In this document: piece after piece, positions 19,217-29,101 of the stretch
How positions within the stretch are numbered: position 1 is the stretch's first letter
Layout of the letters: every line of letters begins with the position of its first letter
NCBI GenBank assembly: GCA_009929375.1
Contig: SAAO01000001.1
Coordinates: 112,142-176,141, forward strand
From: Bacteroidia bacterium
GTDB taxonomy: Bacteria > Bacteroidota > Bacteroidia > Bacteroidales > Paludibacteraceae
DNA: 64,000 nt
Direction: 5' to 3'
Translations under genes and position numbers: made by a program
Notes under the pieces: model-generated
The model's input: only the letters and a program-made list of their open reading frames with translations
Told to the model about the DNA's origin: nothing
Database searches by the model: none

Positions 19217-22200
19217 TTATCTGATAATAATTTTGGTTTTAAATTCTTTGCCATCTTTTATCACACGCAACATGTATACACCTGTGGATAAAGTTGCATT
19301 CCATGTATCCGAATCAGCAGTCTGATCGGCTACAAGACGTCCGCTGGCATCGATAACCGATACCCGTGAACCGGCAGTAAGTCCTGACACAAAACATTTA
19401 TTGCGTTCGGCCCACACATTCATACCATGCGCCTGCAGATTATCGACTGCACTTACTTCGCTGATTCGCAACACAAAACGTTTCTCGTTCACACCTGTAG
19501 CAGAAGTCAGTGCCACGCTGTAAATATCGCCTGTCTCGCGAAGCGCAACAGTTTCACCGGTAGTTAAGTCAACCAAATGTACGGTAGTCTGCACATCGTG
19601 AGTGGCTTTTGTCAGACGGAATTTGAAAGTACCTGCTTTATAGGTTTTAATACCAAGAGGAATATCCATTACGGCCGGATAAATACTGTTTACCGAGAAT
19701 TTATCACCATTCAGCACAGTATAAATTTGCGGAGTAACTGTTTCGGTACTGAAGATTTTAGCCGCATCTTCGTCGAATACAAAATCATTAGACGATGCCA
19801 GATTAAAGCGTAATGCAGTGCGATCGTACATTACAGTATCGAGCCAGAGTTCAAGTTCGATTTCCTGCTCCTGCGACATTACAAAATATCCGGTGTTTCT
19901 GCGGTTATAATTTGTATTGCGTGCGGAAGCATGCATTTCGAGCGATGCTGCACGACTATTGCTCTGTAAAATAAAACCTTCGAGTGGACGCAAGAGCATA
20001 TTGCTATCGAAATAGCGGGTATCGTAAGCAATAAAGTTCTTCGTATTCTGGTTGTAACGATACATAAATGCCGATACGCCATCAAGGGCTCTGTTTTCCT
20101 CTTTACTCATCACAAACGGGAACAGATACGGGTTTGAAGCTGTACTCCAACCTGCATTTATTTTGGAAGTTGCATCCACAAAGTCGATTGTTACAAAACG
20201 TTTATCAGCTGAAGAAGTCAGATGTCCGGTTCCGATAGACACTGCAGCATTCAAATCACCGCTCACATCAACAGTCACCGGCTGATCGATAACACCCTGA
20301 ATAAACTCAGCATTTACCTGTAGCGCTGCTGAAGTCGATTTTGCAGTGTAAGTAGTATCTGTTCCTCCATTGATTAAGCTAAGCCGTGCCACTGGCTCGA
20401 GTGCGAATTTAAAATTCAGCGGATTGCCTGCAGCACCCACAAAGCTAACCTGTACGCTGTTGTAAGCCAGCGGATTTACCGCATTGCGCTGAATGCGAAG
20501 TATTACCGTTTGCTTATTTTGTTGCGAAAGATCAATTTCAGGCACATCGAACGAAGCGAAATTTGATTCGCGTACCAGAAGATCGATTTTTCCGCCTGTG
20601 CGGGTCGAAGTACGTTCGAACTCAACCGGAATTCCGATTTCGTTGTCTTTCAGAATAATTTTATTCAAATCGGTCACTTCGGGAATGCTGGCTTTTACCA
20701 CCTGAAGATTTTCAGGACTTGTAAACCACATACCTTCAAAGGCAGTTTTCAGATCGGCTGCTGCTATACGTGCCTGTACTGTACCATTTTCAGTAGCAAC
20801 AACTGTGGCTTTCGTTACAAAAGCGCCCTCTGATCCCAGCGTACGAATAGCCAGACGCAACTTATCGCCCTGCTGAATAGCCGAATGACGACATACGAAA
20901 GTCACCGAATCGGTCGCACCCGAAAATGTTTGAGCATTCGGATAATTTACACTGAAGAACCCTTTAAATGCAGGCACCAATCCACTTATCACATAATTGT
21001 AAGGCATATGTGCATACTGAGTCAGATAGTACGAGCCCAACAGTGTTGCCGGCATTTGAACTGCAAATACGTCGGCTACACCAGTGAGCGCAGTTCCGCT
21101 GTGTGCACTTTGTTTTACAGCTCCGAATGGGAATGCCGAACGGTGATCGGTTTCGATATTGCCACCAAAAGTCATTGCACTGTTCGATTTCATTTCTACA
21201 AGCACACCCGATTCGTTACGCACATCCATCGTAACCGAAGCAACCAAACCGGCTTCGTCGGCATACACTCTTTCGTGCATATATTTCATCACCTCTGCTT
21301 CGGTAAGCGAACGATTCCAGAGAGTTACCTGATCGACAGCACCCTTAAACCATGTTTCACCATCGTTGTTACGACCAAGCATTAACGGACTCAGCACCCT
21401 TGTGCGGTTCATGGTACGGTTGGTAGTAGATTTACGACCATTCATATAAAATGTGATTGAAGTCGGCGAAGTAACCATAGCAATATGAACCCAACGACCA
21501 ATATCATCTGTTGTGAAACTCAAACCTGTTGAAAGACTCCAGCTCCACGATTCTTCATTCCAGTGGCAACGCAATTCTCCGTTTTCAATATGCATACCTG
21601 TGGTTGATCCACCACCACGGAAGAAAATAAGAGGTTTCACTCCTGTTGTGGTAATCATATCGGTATGATCGAGACGAACCCAACCCATCATAGTTACCGT
21701 ATTTGAATTATTCAGTCCGGCATAATCAGCTGCAGTACCAACTGTGGAACCACCACCATTGAACATCACAGAAGTTCCCTGTAAACGTGGTGCAATTTTA
21801 TTTTGCAAGCCAAGTTCAAACGGAATCATTCGGGTGTCAGCACCTGAAATAGTCACCGGATTAATGCTATTGAATTTTCCAAGTGAATCAGTATTGAAAG
21901 TCAGCGAGCCGGAAGCTGTTGTACTGGCACCAAAAGTAACCGAACCTGGTTGTACAAACTGACGTGAACTGATCAGTCCATAAGCACCCGCAGGAGCCGG
22001 CATTGATTTCAACAATTTAGCTGTGAACGATGTAGTATTCTGCGTTTCGCGGTATACAGGTAAAACACCACTGTTCGAAGCAGTCGGGAATGTCAGTGCA
22101 ATGGCAGGTTTTGCTTTTACCACTGTAATCAACTGACCATTCAGTTCCGAAGACTTAAATTTAGCAACGATACAATTCTCAGTCGGAAGGTATTGAGCTA

Positions 22201-25200
22201 CAAGCACTTCTTTCCATTGAGCCTCTTCTCTGTCAGCCGAAGCCATATACACACTTTCGCCATCAAAATCAGCAGCATTTGGAATGTACATTTTCACTTC
22301 TACCGAATCGGTCGAAAGTATTGTATCGAACATATCGATTTTATATACATACGGAGCCACATCGTAATGATCGGGTGTCATACCACGAATATTGGAAGCG
22401 GTATATACATTATCGAAACGTGAGATAAGGCTGCTGTTGTTGCGTGTATTGAGCGATCGTACCGAAACAATTTTCTCATCACCGTTCATAATGAGCTGCG
22501 CATTTGGCGTAATGGTATCGTAAACCGCATGATTTGCAGCCACAGCCATCGACATTTCAGGATATGTAACCTCAGCACGAATGCGGGAACGTATTCCCTT
22601 GCGGGTAAATGTTTCTTTCTGATTTTCAGTTGATCCGGCATTAAAATCATTATAATAAACCAGACCCTGAAGTGCGCTTGCAGGTGTGGCAGTCATTCCT
22701 TTACGGATTTCATTCAGTTCAAGCGCACGATTCCATATTTTCAATTCGTCGATAGTGGCATTGGCAGGATAAAACTCATATCCATCGGCCAGTAACGAAA
22801 GTGGCTGTGTGCTGTTGAGACCATAATCGGACATCATTTTTGTACGTGTGGTTTTCAGTACACCATTTACATACATTTTTATACTACCGTTACGTTGTAC
22901 TGTGAGAGCAATGTGTGACCATTTATTGGCTGCAACCGCACCACCAGTAATAGTTTGATCCTGAACAATTTTTGTTTCGTAGGTTGGTTGCGGGAATTCC
23001 GATTTCGGCGCATATTTCATTGTCAGATTTCCTCCAAACAATCCGAGCACCCAACCCTGCTGATCGCGGGTATCGTATTTACGGTTTGTAATAAGTACCG
23101 ACTGATCTGTCGACACCGGTTTCACCCACATTTCCACAGTAAAGTCTTCGCCGAAAAAGTCGTGATGACCAAGGTCGATGCGTCCTGTTCCGGTTGAGCG
23201 AATGGCCTTTCCTGAAGCAAACTGTGTCTGTACAGCCTGCGCTGCTTCCACTGTGATAACCGAAGAAAGGGTGCTTACATCCGGAGCTTCGCGCAAGGTA
23301 AGTTTCATCTGTACTCTGTCGCCCGGTTTTACATTTGCCGAACTGAAATAGCGATAAGGACTTTCAGTCTGAACCACTCCGTTCACTGTCCATTCGTATT
23401 TGTAATACATTGGAATTTCCCATTTGGTATCAATACCAAAGGTTAGCACTCCGTTGACATTCGACAATTGTTTGATTTTAAAACCGTTTTTGAAGAAACG
23501 ATCTGCAGGAGTTTCGAGGTCGGCAATCCAGATACCACGACCATAGTCGTAAATCATCATTTCCTGAGTTGCATAATTGATATGCGCACCTCCAAAAGCA
23601 GCAGGATTATAACCCTTCATCCAAAGCTGCCATTGTGTTTCGCCATTACGCAAGAGGAAAATACCACTCGATGAAGACACAGCGTAAATATCGCCACTGC
23701 CTTCGTGATAATAGATATTATTAAAAGCAACTCCCGAAGGAATTCCAGAGGAAATTTTATTCCACGAAGCACCACCGTTAACGGTTTTCAGAATTCCGTT
23801 ATTGTCATCGGCAATGTACATTTCACGCACATTATCGGGATTCACGGTAATTGCTGAAGCTTTATAATTGCTGAATGTAGGACGTGGCACATTCACATAT
23901 GAAGTGCTTTCGTTGTCGAAACGAACGATGTTGAGATCACTGCGGAGCACAATAAGACTGCTTCCCACGGTTGTATCGCGACAAAGAGCAAAGTCGCGGG
24001 TAGTCATTGTGGTATTTGCAGTATTGATGGTAAGCGGTTGTACCGAACGGCCAATGTCTTTCACCACTCCAAGGTCGCGATAATTTCCTTCGGTACCGAT
24101 ATTACGGCTTCCCCTCCAGAGATACCAGTTTCCTGTGGCCACATCGGCTTTACCAATACCCTCAATCCATGAGTCTCCCCACGATGTACCTTCGATGGTT
24201 CCTCCGCCCCCACCCGAGTAATATGTTTCGTTGCTGATAGGATTCAGAGCCACAGTACTTCCTTCGTAACCACGCCAGTTTCCCCAGCGTCCGTAACGAT
24301 AAGTCTGAGCATCAATATCCTGAGTATTTCCAACAATGGTCTGATCGCCAAATTCGTTTACTCGGGCGCGATAGAACAAAATCTGTCCCATATTGCCGGA
24401 GATATTCATCCAATCGCCACCGTTTATCTTCGGATCGACCATAAGCATACCTCCGTCTGAACCACGGAAAATTCTTCCCGAAGGCGTTGACACCATCATG
24501 TGATTGTCGGCATTATGACGCGAACAACTTACTTCATTTAATTCACCATTAGGATCAAAACCTTTCATACGGATTCCCCATGCATATTCGCTGAAGGTTT
24601 TTCCGCCATCGACACTCTTTGCTGAACTCATAGAGCAACCATAAAGTTTTGTAGGATCCTTAAAGTTTACAGCAAAACCACCAAGCCAGCCACCGGGAGC
24701 TTCGTTGCCAAAGACAGGTCCTGTTCCAATGCCAGCCACAGAATTACGGAGTGTAATCCATGTCAGACCTTTGTCGCTTGAGTAAAATACTGCCGATTGA
24801 AGAGGAGAACCTTTTTGTCCGAGAGCCACCCATATTTTGTTCGGATCGTTTGGATGCACCTCTATCATCATTGGTCCATCGGATGTGGGAACAGGAAATG
24901 AAGTTCCTTCACTGAGCAGCTGTGTTTTAGTTTGATTGTACACCTTGAAACTCATTCGTTCTAGATTAAACTTACCATTTACATAAGCCATACCATCGGT
25001 AGAACGAAGGATACCGCGCGAAGTGGTGATATATATTGTATTTCTGTCAACAGGATCGAAAGCAAATTCCTGAAGCCATGCCACCTTTGAACCATCGCTC
25101 TGAGTATCCTTTTGCTCATTGGTCAGTACAACTTCGCGCCATGTAACACCTTTATTATCGCTCACCCAGAGCTTTCCGGCCCAGCCAGTATAGGTATTAC

Positions 25201-26062
25201 GTTCCACACCAATAAATTTCATATTTCCCTGTGCATCCTTAAACCCGTATCCGCGTTTAAAGCCTTTGTGAGTGGCATTGGGTACGCGAGTCCAGCTCTG
25301 TCCTCCATCGAAAGTTTCGTATACAGGATTTCCATTACTCATAAAAGCAAAATAGTGATTCCAGTCGTCGGGATCGACGGGAATACAGTAACCGTTTGAT
25401 TGCGAACGGTGAAAACGATCGGGTATGCGATCGGTCACCGGATCCCAGGTTCGTCCGCCATCGGCAGTACGCCAGATACCATCGCCATCGGGAATGGCCA
25501 TCAGTTTATTTGAATCGGTGGGATGTGTCACTATCCAGTGAATACGACCTCCGGAAGGTAGCACAGGATTGTGACGGAAATAACCCTTGTTACGCACTCC
25601 CTTCATCCTATCGTTGGGTGTGTAAAAAAGGCGCGGCTGATAATCCTCTGCTTCGGCACGAAATGCTTTATTGATTTTTTTGTTGAGCGAAGCGTTAAAC
25701 TCAGGCTCACTTAAACGTTTGATAGTATCGTTTGGAGCCAGCATATACCAATAAGGTCTCCATTCTTTGGTATAAGCACCGTAGGAAGCAGTTCCACGAA
25801 CTTTAGCCCTGTTTTTAGCTACATAGTCGTCGGTAATTGCAAAAATTTGTTTAGTAGTCCAGCCTTCTCTGGCCAGTTTCAGATATGTGCCATCCTCAAT
25901 AAGATTACCGGGATATACTTTTGTAAAAGCAGAGTCGGACACAGAGCTCCGCAAGCGGTTTGCCTTTTCTCGTTGCTTTTGATCTTTCGCTGTTTTCTGA
26001 GCTGACAAATTTAATGGTTGCATTAAAACCATCAGCACAACAAAGAAAATTGATTTTTTCAT
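19217..26062 (-). CDS. Giant secreted Asp-box propeller protein with two LamG domains and T9SS tail
   Basis: A 2281-residue exported protein. Signal peptide to about residue 22; propeller region (about 150-850) with Asp-box motifs TADGGRTW, TFDGGQSW, SDNKGVTW, SSDKGLTW, SVDGGKTF and TVNGGASW; an Ig-like domain (about 885-950); a first LamG/concanavalin-like domain (about 970-1130); linker and PKD/Ig-like parts; a second LamG domain (about 1440-1600; TVTMMGWVRLDHT, TLWNRSLTEAEV); further beta-rich repeats; and a C-terminal T9SS type A domain. Its propeller resembles the 1148-aa protein, so the two are paralogous in that part. Likely a cell-surface or released glycan-binding or -cleaving protein; no catalytic signature is recognisable. 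Upstream genes on the same strand: SASA and GH84. Confidence 0.85.
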   Translation of the reverse strand: MKKSIFFVVLMVLMQPLNLSAQKTAKDQKQREKANRLRSSVSDSAFTKVYPGNLIEDGTYLKLAREGWTTKQIFAITDDYVAKNRAKVRGTASYGAYTKEWRPYWYMLAPNDTIKRLSEPEFNASLNKKINKAFRAEAEDYQPRLFYTPNDRMKGVRNKGYFRHNPVLPSGGRIHWIVTHPTDSNKLMAIPDGDGIWRTADGGRTWDPVTDRIPDRFHRSQSNGYCIPVDPDDWNHYFAFMSNGNPVYETFDGGQSWTRVPNATHKGFKRGYGFKDAQGNMKFIGVERNTYTGWAGKLWVSDNKGVTWREVVLTNEQKDTQSDGSKVAWLQEFAFDPVDRNTIYITTSRGILRSTDGMAYVNGKFNLERMSFKVYNQTKTQLLSEGTSFPVPTSDGPMMIEVHPNDPNKIWVALGQKGSPLQSAVFYSSDKGLTWITLRNSVAGIGTGPVFGNEAPGGWLGGFAVNFKDPTKLYGCSMSSAKSVDGGKTFSEYAWGIRMKGFDPNGELNEVSCSRHNADNHMMVSTPSGRIFRGSDGGMLMVDPKINGGDWMNISGNMGQILFYRARVNEFGDQTIVGNTQDIDAQTYRYGRWGNWRGYEGSTVALNPISNETYYSGGGGGTIEGTSWGDSWIEGIGKADVATGNWYLWRGSRNIGTEGNYRDLGVVKDIGRSVQPLTINTANTTMTTRDFALCRDTTVGSSLIVLRSDLNIVRFDNESTSYVNVPRPTFSNYKASAITVNPDNVREMYIADDNNGILKTVNGGASWNKISSGIPSGVAFNNIYYHEGSGDIYAVSSSSGIFLLRNGETQWQLWMKGYNPAAFGGAHINYATQEMMIYDYGRGIWIADLETPADRFFKNGFKIKQLSNVNGVLTFGIDTKWEIPMYYKYEWTVNGVVQTESPYRYFSSANVKPGDRVQMKLTLREAPDVSTLSSVITVEAAQAVQTQFASGKAIRSTGTGRIDLGHHDFFGEDFTVEMWVKPVSTDQSVLITNRKYDTRDQQGWVLGLFGGNLTMKYAPKSEFPQPTYETKIVQDQTITGGAVAANKWSHIALTVQRNGSIKMYVNGVLKTTRTKMMSDYGLNSTQPLSLLADGYEFYPANATIDELKIWNRALELNEIRKGMTATPASALQGLVYYNDFNAGSTENQKETFTRKGIRSRIRAEVTYPEMSMAVAANHAVYDTITPNAQLIMNGDEKIVSVRSLNTRNNSSLISRFDNVYTASNIRGMTPDHYDVAPYVYKIDMFDTILSTDSVEVKMYIPNAADFDGESVYMASADREEAQWKEVLVAQYLPTENCIVAKFKSSELNGQLITVVKAKPAIALTFPTASNSGVLPVYRETQNTTSFTAKLLKSMPAPAGAYGLISSRQFVQPGSVTFGASTTASGSLTFNTDSLGKFNSINPVTISGADTRMIPFELGLQNKIAPRLQGTSVMFNGGGSTVGTAADYAGLNNSNTVTMMGWVRLDHTDMITTTGVKPLIFFRGGGSTTGMHIENGELRCHWNEESWSWSLSTGLSFTTDDIGRWVHIAMVTSPTSITFYMNGRKSTTNRTMNRTRVLSPLMLGRNNDGETWFKGAVDQVTLWNRSLTEAEVMKYMHERVYADEAGLVASVTMDVRNESGVLVEMKSNSAMTFGGNIETDHRSAFPFGAVKQSAHSGTALTGVADVFAVQMPATLLGSYYLTQYAHMPYNYVISGLVPAFKGFFSVNYPNAQTFSGATDSVTFVCRHSAIQQGDKLRLAIRTLGSEGAFVTKATVVATENGTVQARIAAADLKTAFEGMWFTSPENLQVVKASIPEVTDLNKIILKDNEIGIPVEFERTSTRTGGKIDLLVRESNFASFDVPEIDLSQQNKQTVILRIQRNAVNPLAYNSVQVSFVGAAGNPLNFKFALEPVARLSLINGGTDTTYTAKSTSAALQVNAEFIQGVIDQPVTVDVSGDLNAAVSIGTGHLTSSADKRFVTIDFVDATSKINAGWSTASNPYLFPFVMSKEENRALDGVSAFMYRYNQNTKNFIAYDTRYFDSNMLLRPLEGFILQSNSRAASLEMHASARNTNYNRRNTGYFVMSQEQEIELELWLDTVMYDRTALRFNLASSNDFVFDEDAAKIFSTETVTPQIYTVLNGDKFSVNSIYPAVMDIPLGIKTYKAGTFKFRLTKATHDVQTTVHLVDLTTGETVALRETGDIYSVALTSATGVNEKRFVLRISEVSAVDNLQAHGMNVWAERNKCFVSGLTAGSRVSVIDASGRLVADQTADSDTWNATLSTGVYMLRVIKDGKEFKTKIIIR

Positions 26063-26101
26063 GGAAACTATAATTATTTTTTATTTACAGATAATCAACT
26101 G

Positions 26102-26127
26102 ATTAAAACAAATTATTTTGTTTTAAT
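26102..26127 (-). terminator. AT-only hairpin between the esterase and giant genes
   Basis: Perfect 10-bp inverted repeat ATTAAAACAA/TTGTTTTAAT with a 6-base loop, 26 bases after the esterase stop codon. Being AT-only it is probably weak and may allow readthrough into the 2281-aa gene. Confidence 0.4.
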
Positions 26128-26153
26128 TGTTGATTTGTTATTCACTTTATAAC

Positions 26154-29033
26154 TCAATATAAATTCAGTTTTTGAGTTGTACGGCCTGTCGAACCGGTCA
26201 CTGAAACGATATAAGTTCCTACAGGAATTTTGTCAACTTTTAAATTGCAAACATTTTCGTTTGAATAAGATGTAATTACAATCTGACCTTTCTGGTTCAG
26301 CAATGTAATATTTGTTTTTCCTTCGAGCCCTTCAATACGTAGCATATTGTTGTTCAGCAAAGTAACTTTTACTGAGTTTATATTATTAGTTTCAATGCCC
26401 GTTTGTGACACTACCTGAATGTTTTGCTGCACATCAGGAGCAGCAGCATATTCAGTATTTCCTTTTTCGGATGCTGTAATCACAACTGAACCCACAGCTT
26501 TAATTTTCAAAACATTACCTTCAACAGAAGCAACTTCTGGATTCGAACTCGCAAAAGTCACCGGGAGACCCGAAAGTGCGGTTGCCTGCAGTTGTATCTC
26601 AGTCTGATCGACGTTAAGTTCCCCGGGAAGAGAATTAAAAGTAATTCTGTTTGCTTTCAGACTTTTAAAGAAGCGGGAAGCAGGACTTTGCGAACCATTG
26701 AAAAGATTTGGCTTGGCATCTTCGTCCCATGCAAATTTCACCGACAGAGGTTCAGTAATGGTAACCTCACTTACAAGAATATCATTTTCACTGATTATTG
26801 CAGTTGCATTTTTATAGATATTATCGGAACCGGCAATTTTAAACTCGTTGAGTACAGTGCCCGATTTTATATTGAAACCGGAGTTGTTATGAAATGACAC
26901 GCGCAATGCATTGCCTTCACTTCTCATTTCTTTGAATGTAGCCGCTTTGGGAACAATATTTTTAGCATACACATAACCAAGCGCAGCATTTCCCAATCGA
27001 ATACCAACACTTGCTTTTTCATTAGGATGAATGTCGGTATAATTACTAATATCGGTGATAGTAACTCCGTGTACTCCGGGCAATTCTGCTGCCTTTTGCT
27101 GTTGTGCTATAAACTGAGGCAATGCTTCACGTGAACCACCCAGATTTGAATAGTTTTTACTGTATTGAAAATTGGCAAGTTCTACAAACAACACAGGTAA
27201 ATCGCTGATTCCCCATACATTTCTCCATGCATTTATGGTAGCTTTGAATTTATTTCCGTATTGTGGAATAGCCACCGAACCATCCATTCCAAGATTTTCT
27301 TCTCCCTGATACCAAATGATGCCTTTTACAGGATTTTTTGTGTAAGGAGCCAGCATTCCGTTGAAGTTTGCCGTTGGGAAATTTTTTCGGTCGTAAACCT
27401 GATTTGCAGGCAATGTAGTTGTAGTAGCTTTTGTATACCAGGATGCATATTCGGTTGTCGATTGTAAAGCTGAGAGTGGTGTCCATGCTTCAATGCGCGT
27501 ACCTCCAATGGCATTTTGAATAATTCCAATCGGCACATTCTGATCCACATGTATTTGCTTGGCAAAGAAATAAGCCACAGCCGAGTAACCACCTGCTGTG
27601 GAAGGGGAACAAACCGTCCAACCATTCGACGAAGTAAGTAAATTCGCCTGCGGAGTGGAAGCCTGCTGCCATAAATCAACTGGTTGAATAAATCTGATTT
27701 GAGGATAATTAGCCGCTGCAATGACTGTTGAATAATTTGCAATTCCACCTAAACTGTATCCCGGACCAACAGGCATCAACATATTCGACTGACCTGAAGC
27801 CACCCACACATCGCCACAGAGCAAATTGCTGAGCGTAGCCAATTGAGAATTTGCACCAACGGCCGAAAGTGCGAAGGCTGTGTTTTTAGCAGCTTTAGCA
27901 GTAAAAGTACACGACCACTTTCCGTTGGCGTCCACATTCGCTGTTTTCGATTCGTCATCCAGAGTCACGGTAAGCACATCGTTCGGATCGGCAGTTCCGG
28001 AAACTAACACCGGCTTATCGCGCTGAATCACAGCATTGTTGGTAAATGGCAGATTAAAAGTAATTAATGTACTTGTAACATTGAGCGTTTGCGTTACTGA
28101 ATTAGCGGTAGCGTAAAACAGATTCTCAGGTTGCAAGGCTGTGATATTGCAGGTTCCTTTGGCAACAATATGTATCTGACCATCAACTACCGAAGCAACC
28201 GAAGCATCAGAAGTAGAATACTCAACCGCCATAGGCGATGTACTTGTGGCCGGACTAAAATCGGGATTTCCAAAAGCCACATTGATTGGACCATTCATTG
28301 TGATAGTCTGAGTGGATTTGGTGCTAAGAGTTTGCCAGGTTGGCGTGCCATAAAGTGTAGCCGGAGAAATACCTTTTATATCAGCTGCCTGTGTTCCGGC
28401 ACCTTCTTCAAAGTTCCAGGCTGCGGCAAGGCTAGGTGTGTCGGTAGTAACCTGCGTAGCCATATCGGCAGCAATTTCGGCTTGCGACAAAGCTCTTTTG
28501 TAAATGCGCACTTCGTCCATTGCTCCGTTCATGGGCATATCGAGCGTTCCGCGCAGACCGATGTAAAGTTTATCAGTATTACTGCATCCTGTGGTCGATA
28601 CCAAAGATTTACTCACATCGACTTTTCCATCCACATACATAAAATACAGGTTTTTCTGCACATCCACTACAAAAGCAATCTGGTGCCATTTTCCATCGTT
28701 TATTTTATATTTGCTTCCGGCCGGAAGTCCGGATGATGAGCCATTTGTATGTGTACAGTTCACGGCAAAATAGCCGTTAAGTTGCCACAATTCGTAACCC
28801 GAACCTTTGGCAGAAAGACGTTTAGCAATGAATAATTGGTTGGCGGTGGCGGTAGTTTTCACCCAGGCTGTAATGCTAAAGCTCTGATTTGCATCAATAT
28901 TTAACGCTGAATTATCGGCAACCGAAGCATAAGTGGAGGCATTGTTTGGAAACACAATCGACTTTTGAGCAAAGTGATTGAGACTAATCAAAGTGAATAG
29001 CAGACTAATCAATAGTTTATTATTCAGTTTCAT
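26154..29033 (-). CDS. Sialate O-acetylesterase-type SGNH hydrolase with LamG and T9SS tail
   Basis: A 959-residue exported enzyme. Signal peptide to about residue 23; LamG domain (about 25-215, ATVASVADNS... to RIYKRALSQAEI); bacterial Ig-like stretch (about 240-325); then the SASA (DUF303) catalytic part with the block motifs CGDVWVASGQSNM (nucleophile Ser) and DISNYTDIHPNEK (catalytic His); another Ig-like domain (about 800-885) and a T9SS type A tail. The family removes O-acetyl groups from sialic acids or other sugars; in this setting it would unmask acetylated glycans for the hexosaminidases (inference). Start is 68 bp after the GH84 stop: co-transcription is likely. Confidence 0.88.
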   Translation of the reverse strand: MKLNNKLLISLLFTLISLNHFAQKSIVFPNNASTYASVADNSALNIDANQSFSITAWVKTTATANQLFIAKRLSAKGSGYELWQLNGYFAVNCTHTNGSSSGLPAGSKYKINDGKWHQIAFVVDVQKNLYFMYVDGKVDVSKSLVSTTGCSNTDKLYIGLRGTLDMPMNGAMDEVRIYKRALSQAEIAADMATQVTTDTPSLAAAWNFEEGAGTQAADIKGISPATLYGTPTWQTLSTKSTQTITMNGPINVAFGNPDFSPATSTSPMAVEYSTSDASVASVVDGQIHIVAKGTCNITALQPENLFYATANSVTQTLNVTSTLITFNLPFTNNAVIQRDKPVLVSGTADPNDVLTVTLDDESKTANVDANGKWSCTFTAKAAKNTAFALSAVGANSQLATLSNLLCGDVWVASGQSNMLMPVGPGYSLGGIANYSTVIAAANYPQIRFIQPVDLWQQASTPQANLLTSSNGWTVCSPSTAGGYSAVAYFFAKQIHVDQNVPIGIIQNAIGGTRIEAWTPLSALQSTTEYASWYTKATTTTLPANQVYDRKNFPTANFNGMLAPYTKNPVKGIIWYQGEENLGMDGSVAIPQYGNKFKATINAWRNVWGISDLPVLFVELANFQYSKNYSNLGGSREALPQFIAQQQKAAELPGVHGVTITDISNYTDIHPNEKASVGIRLGNAALGYVYAKNIVPKAATFKEMRSEGNALRVSFHNNSGFNIKSGTVLNEFKIAGSDNIYKNATAIISENDILVSEVTITEPLSVKFAWDEDAKPNLFNGSQSPASRFFKSLKANRITFNSLPGELNVDQTEIQLQATALSGLPVTFASSNPEVASVEGNVLKIKAVGSVVITASEKGNTEYAAAPDVQQNIQVVSQTGIETNNINSVKVTLLNNNMLRIEGLEGKTNITLLNQKGQIVITSYSNENVCNLKVDKIPVGTYIVSVTGSTGRTTQKLNLY

Positions 29034-29101
29034 AAAAATTTGATTGTATTAGATTAAAAAAAAAGCTAACAAAGGCTGTGATTTAAGTAACAGGAAGAAA
29101 A

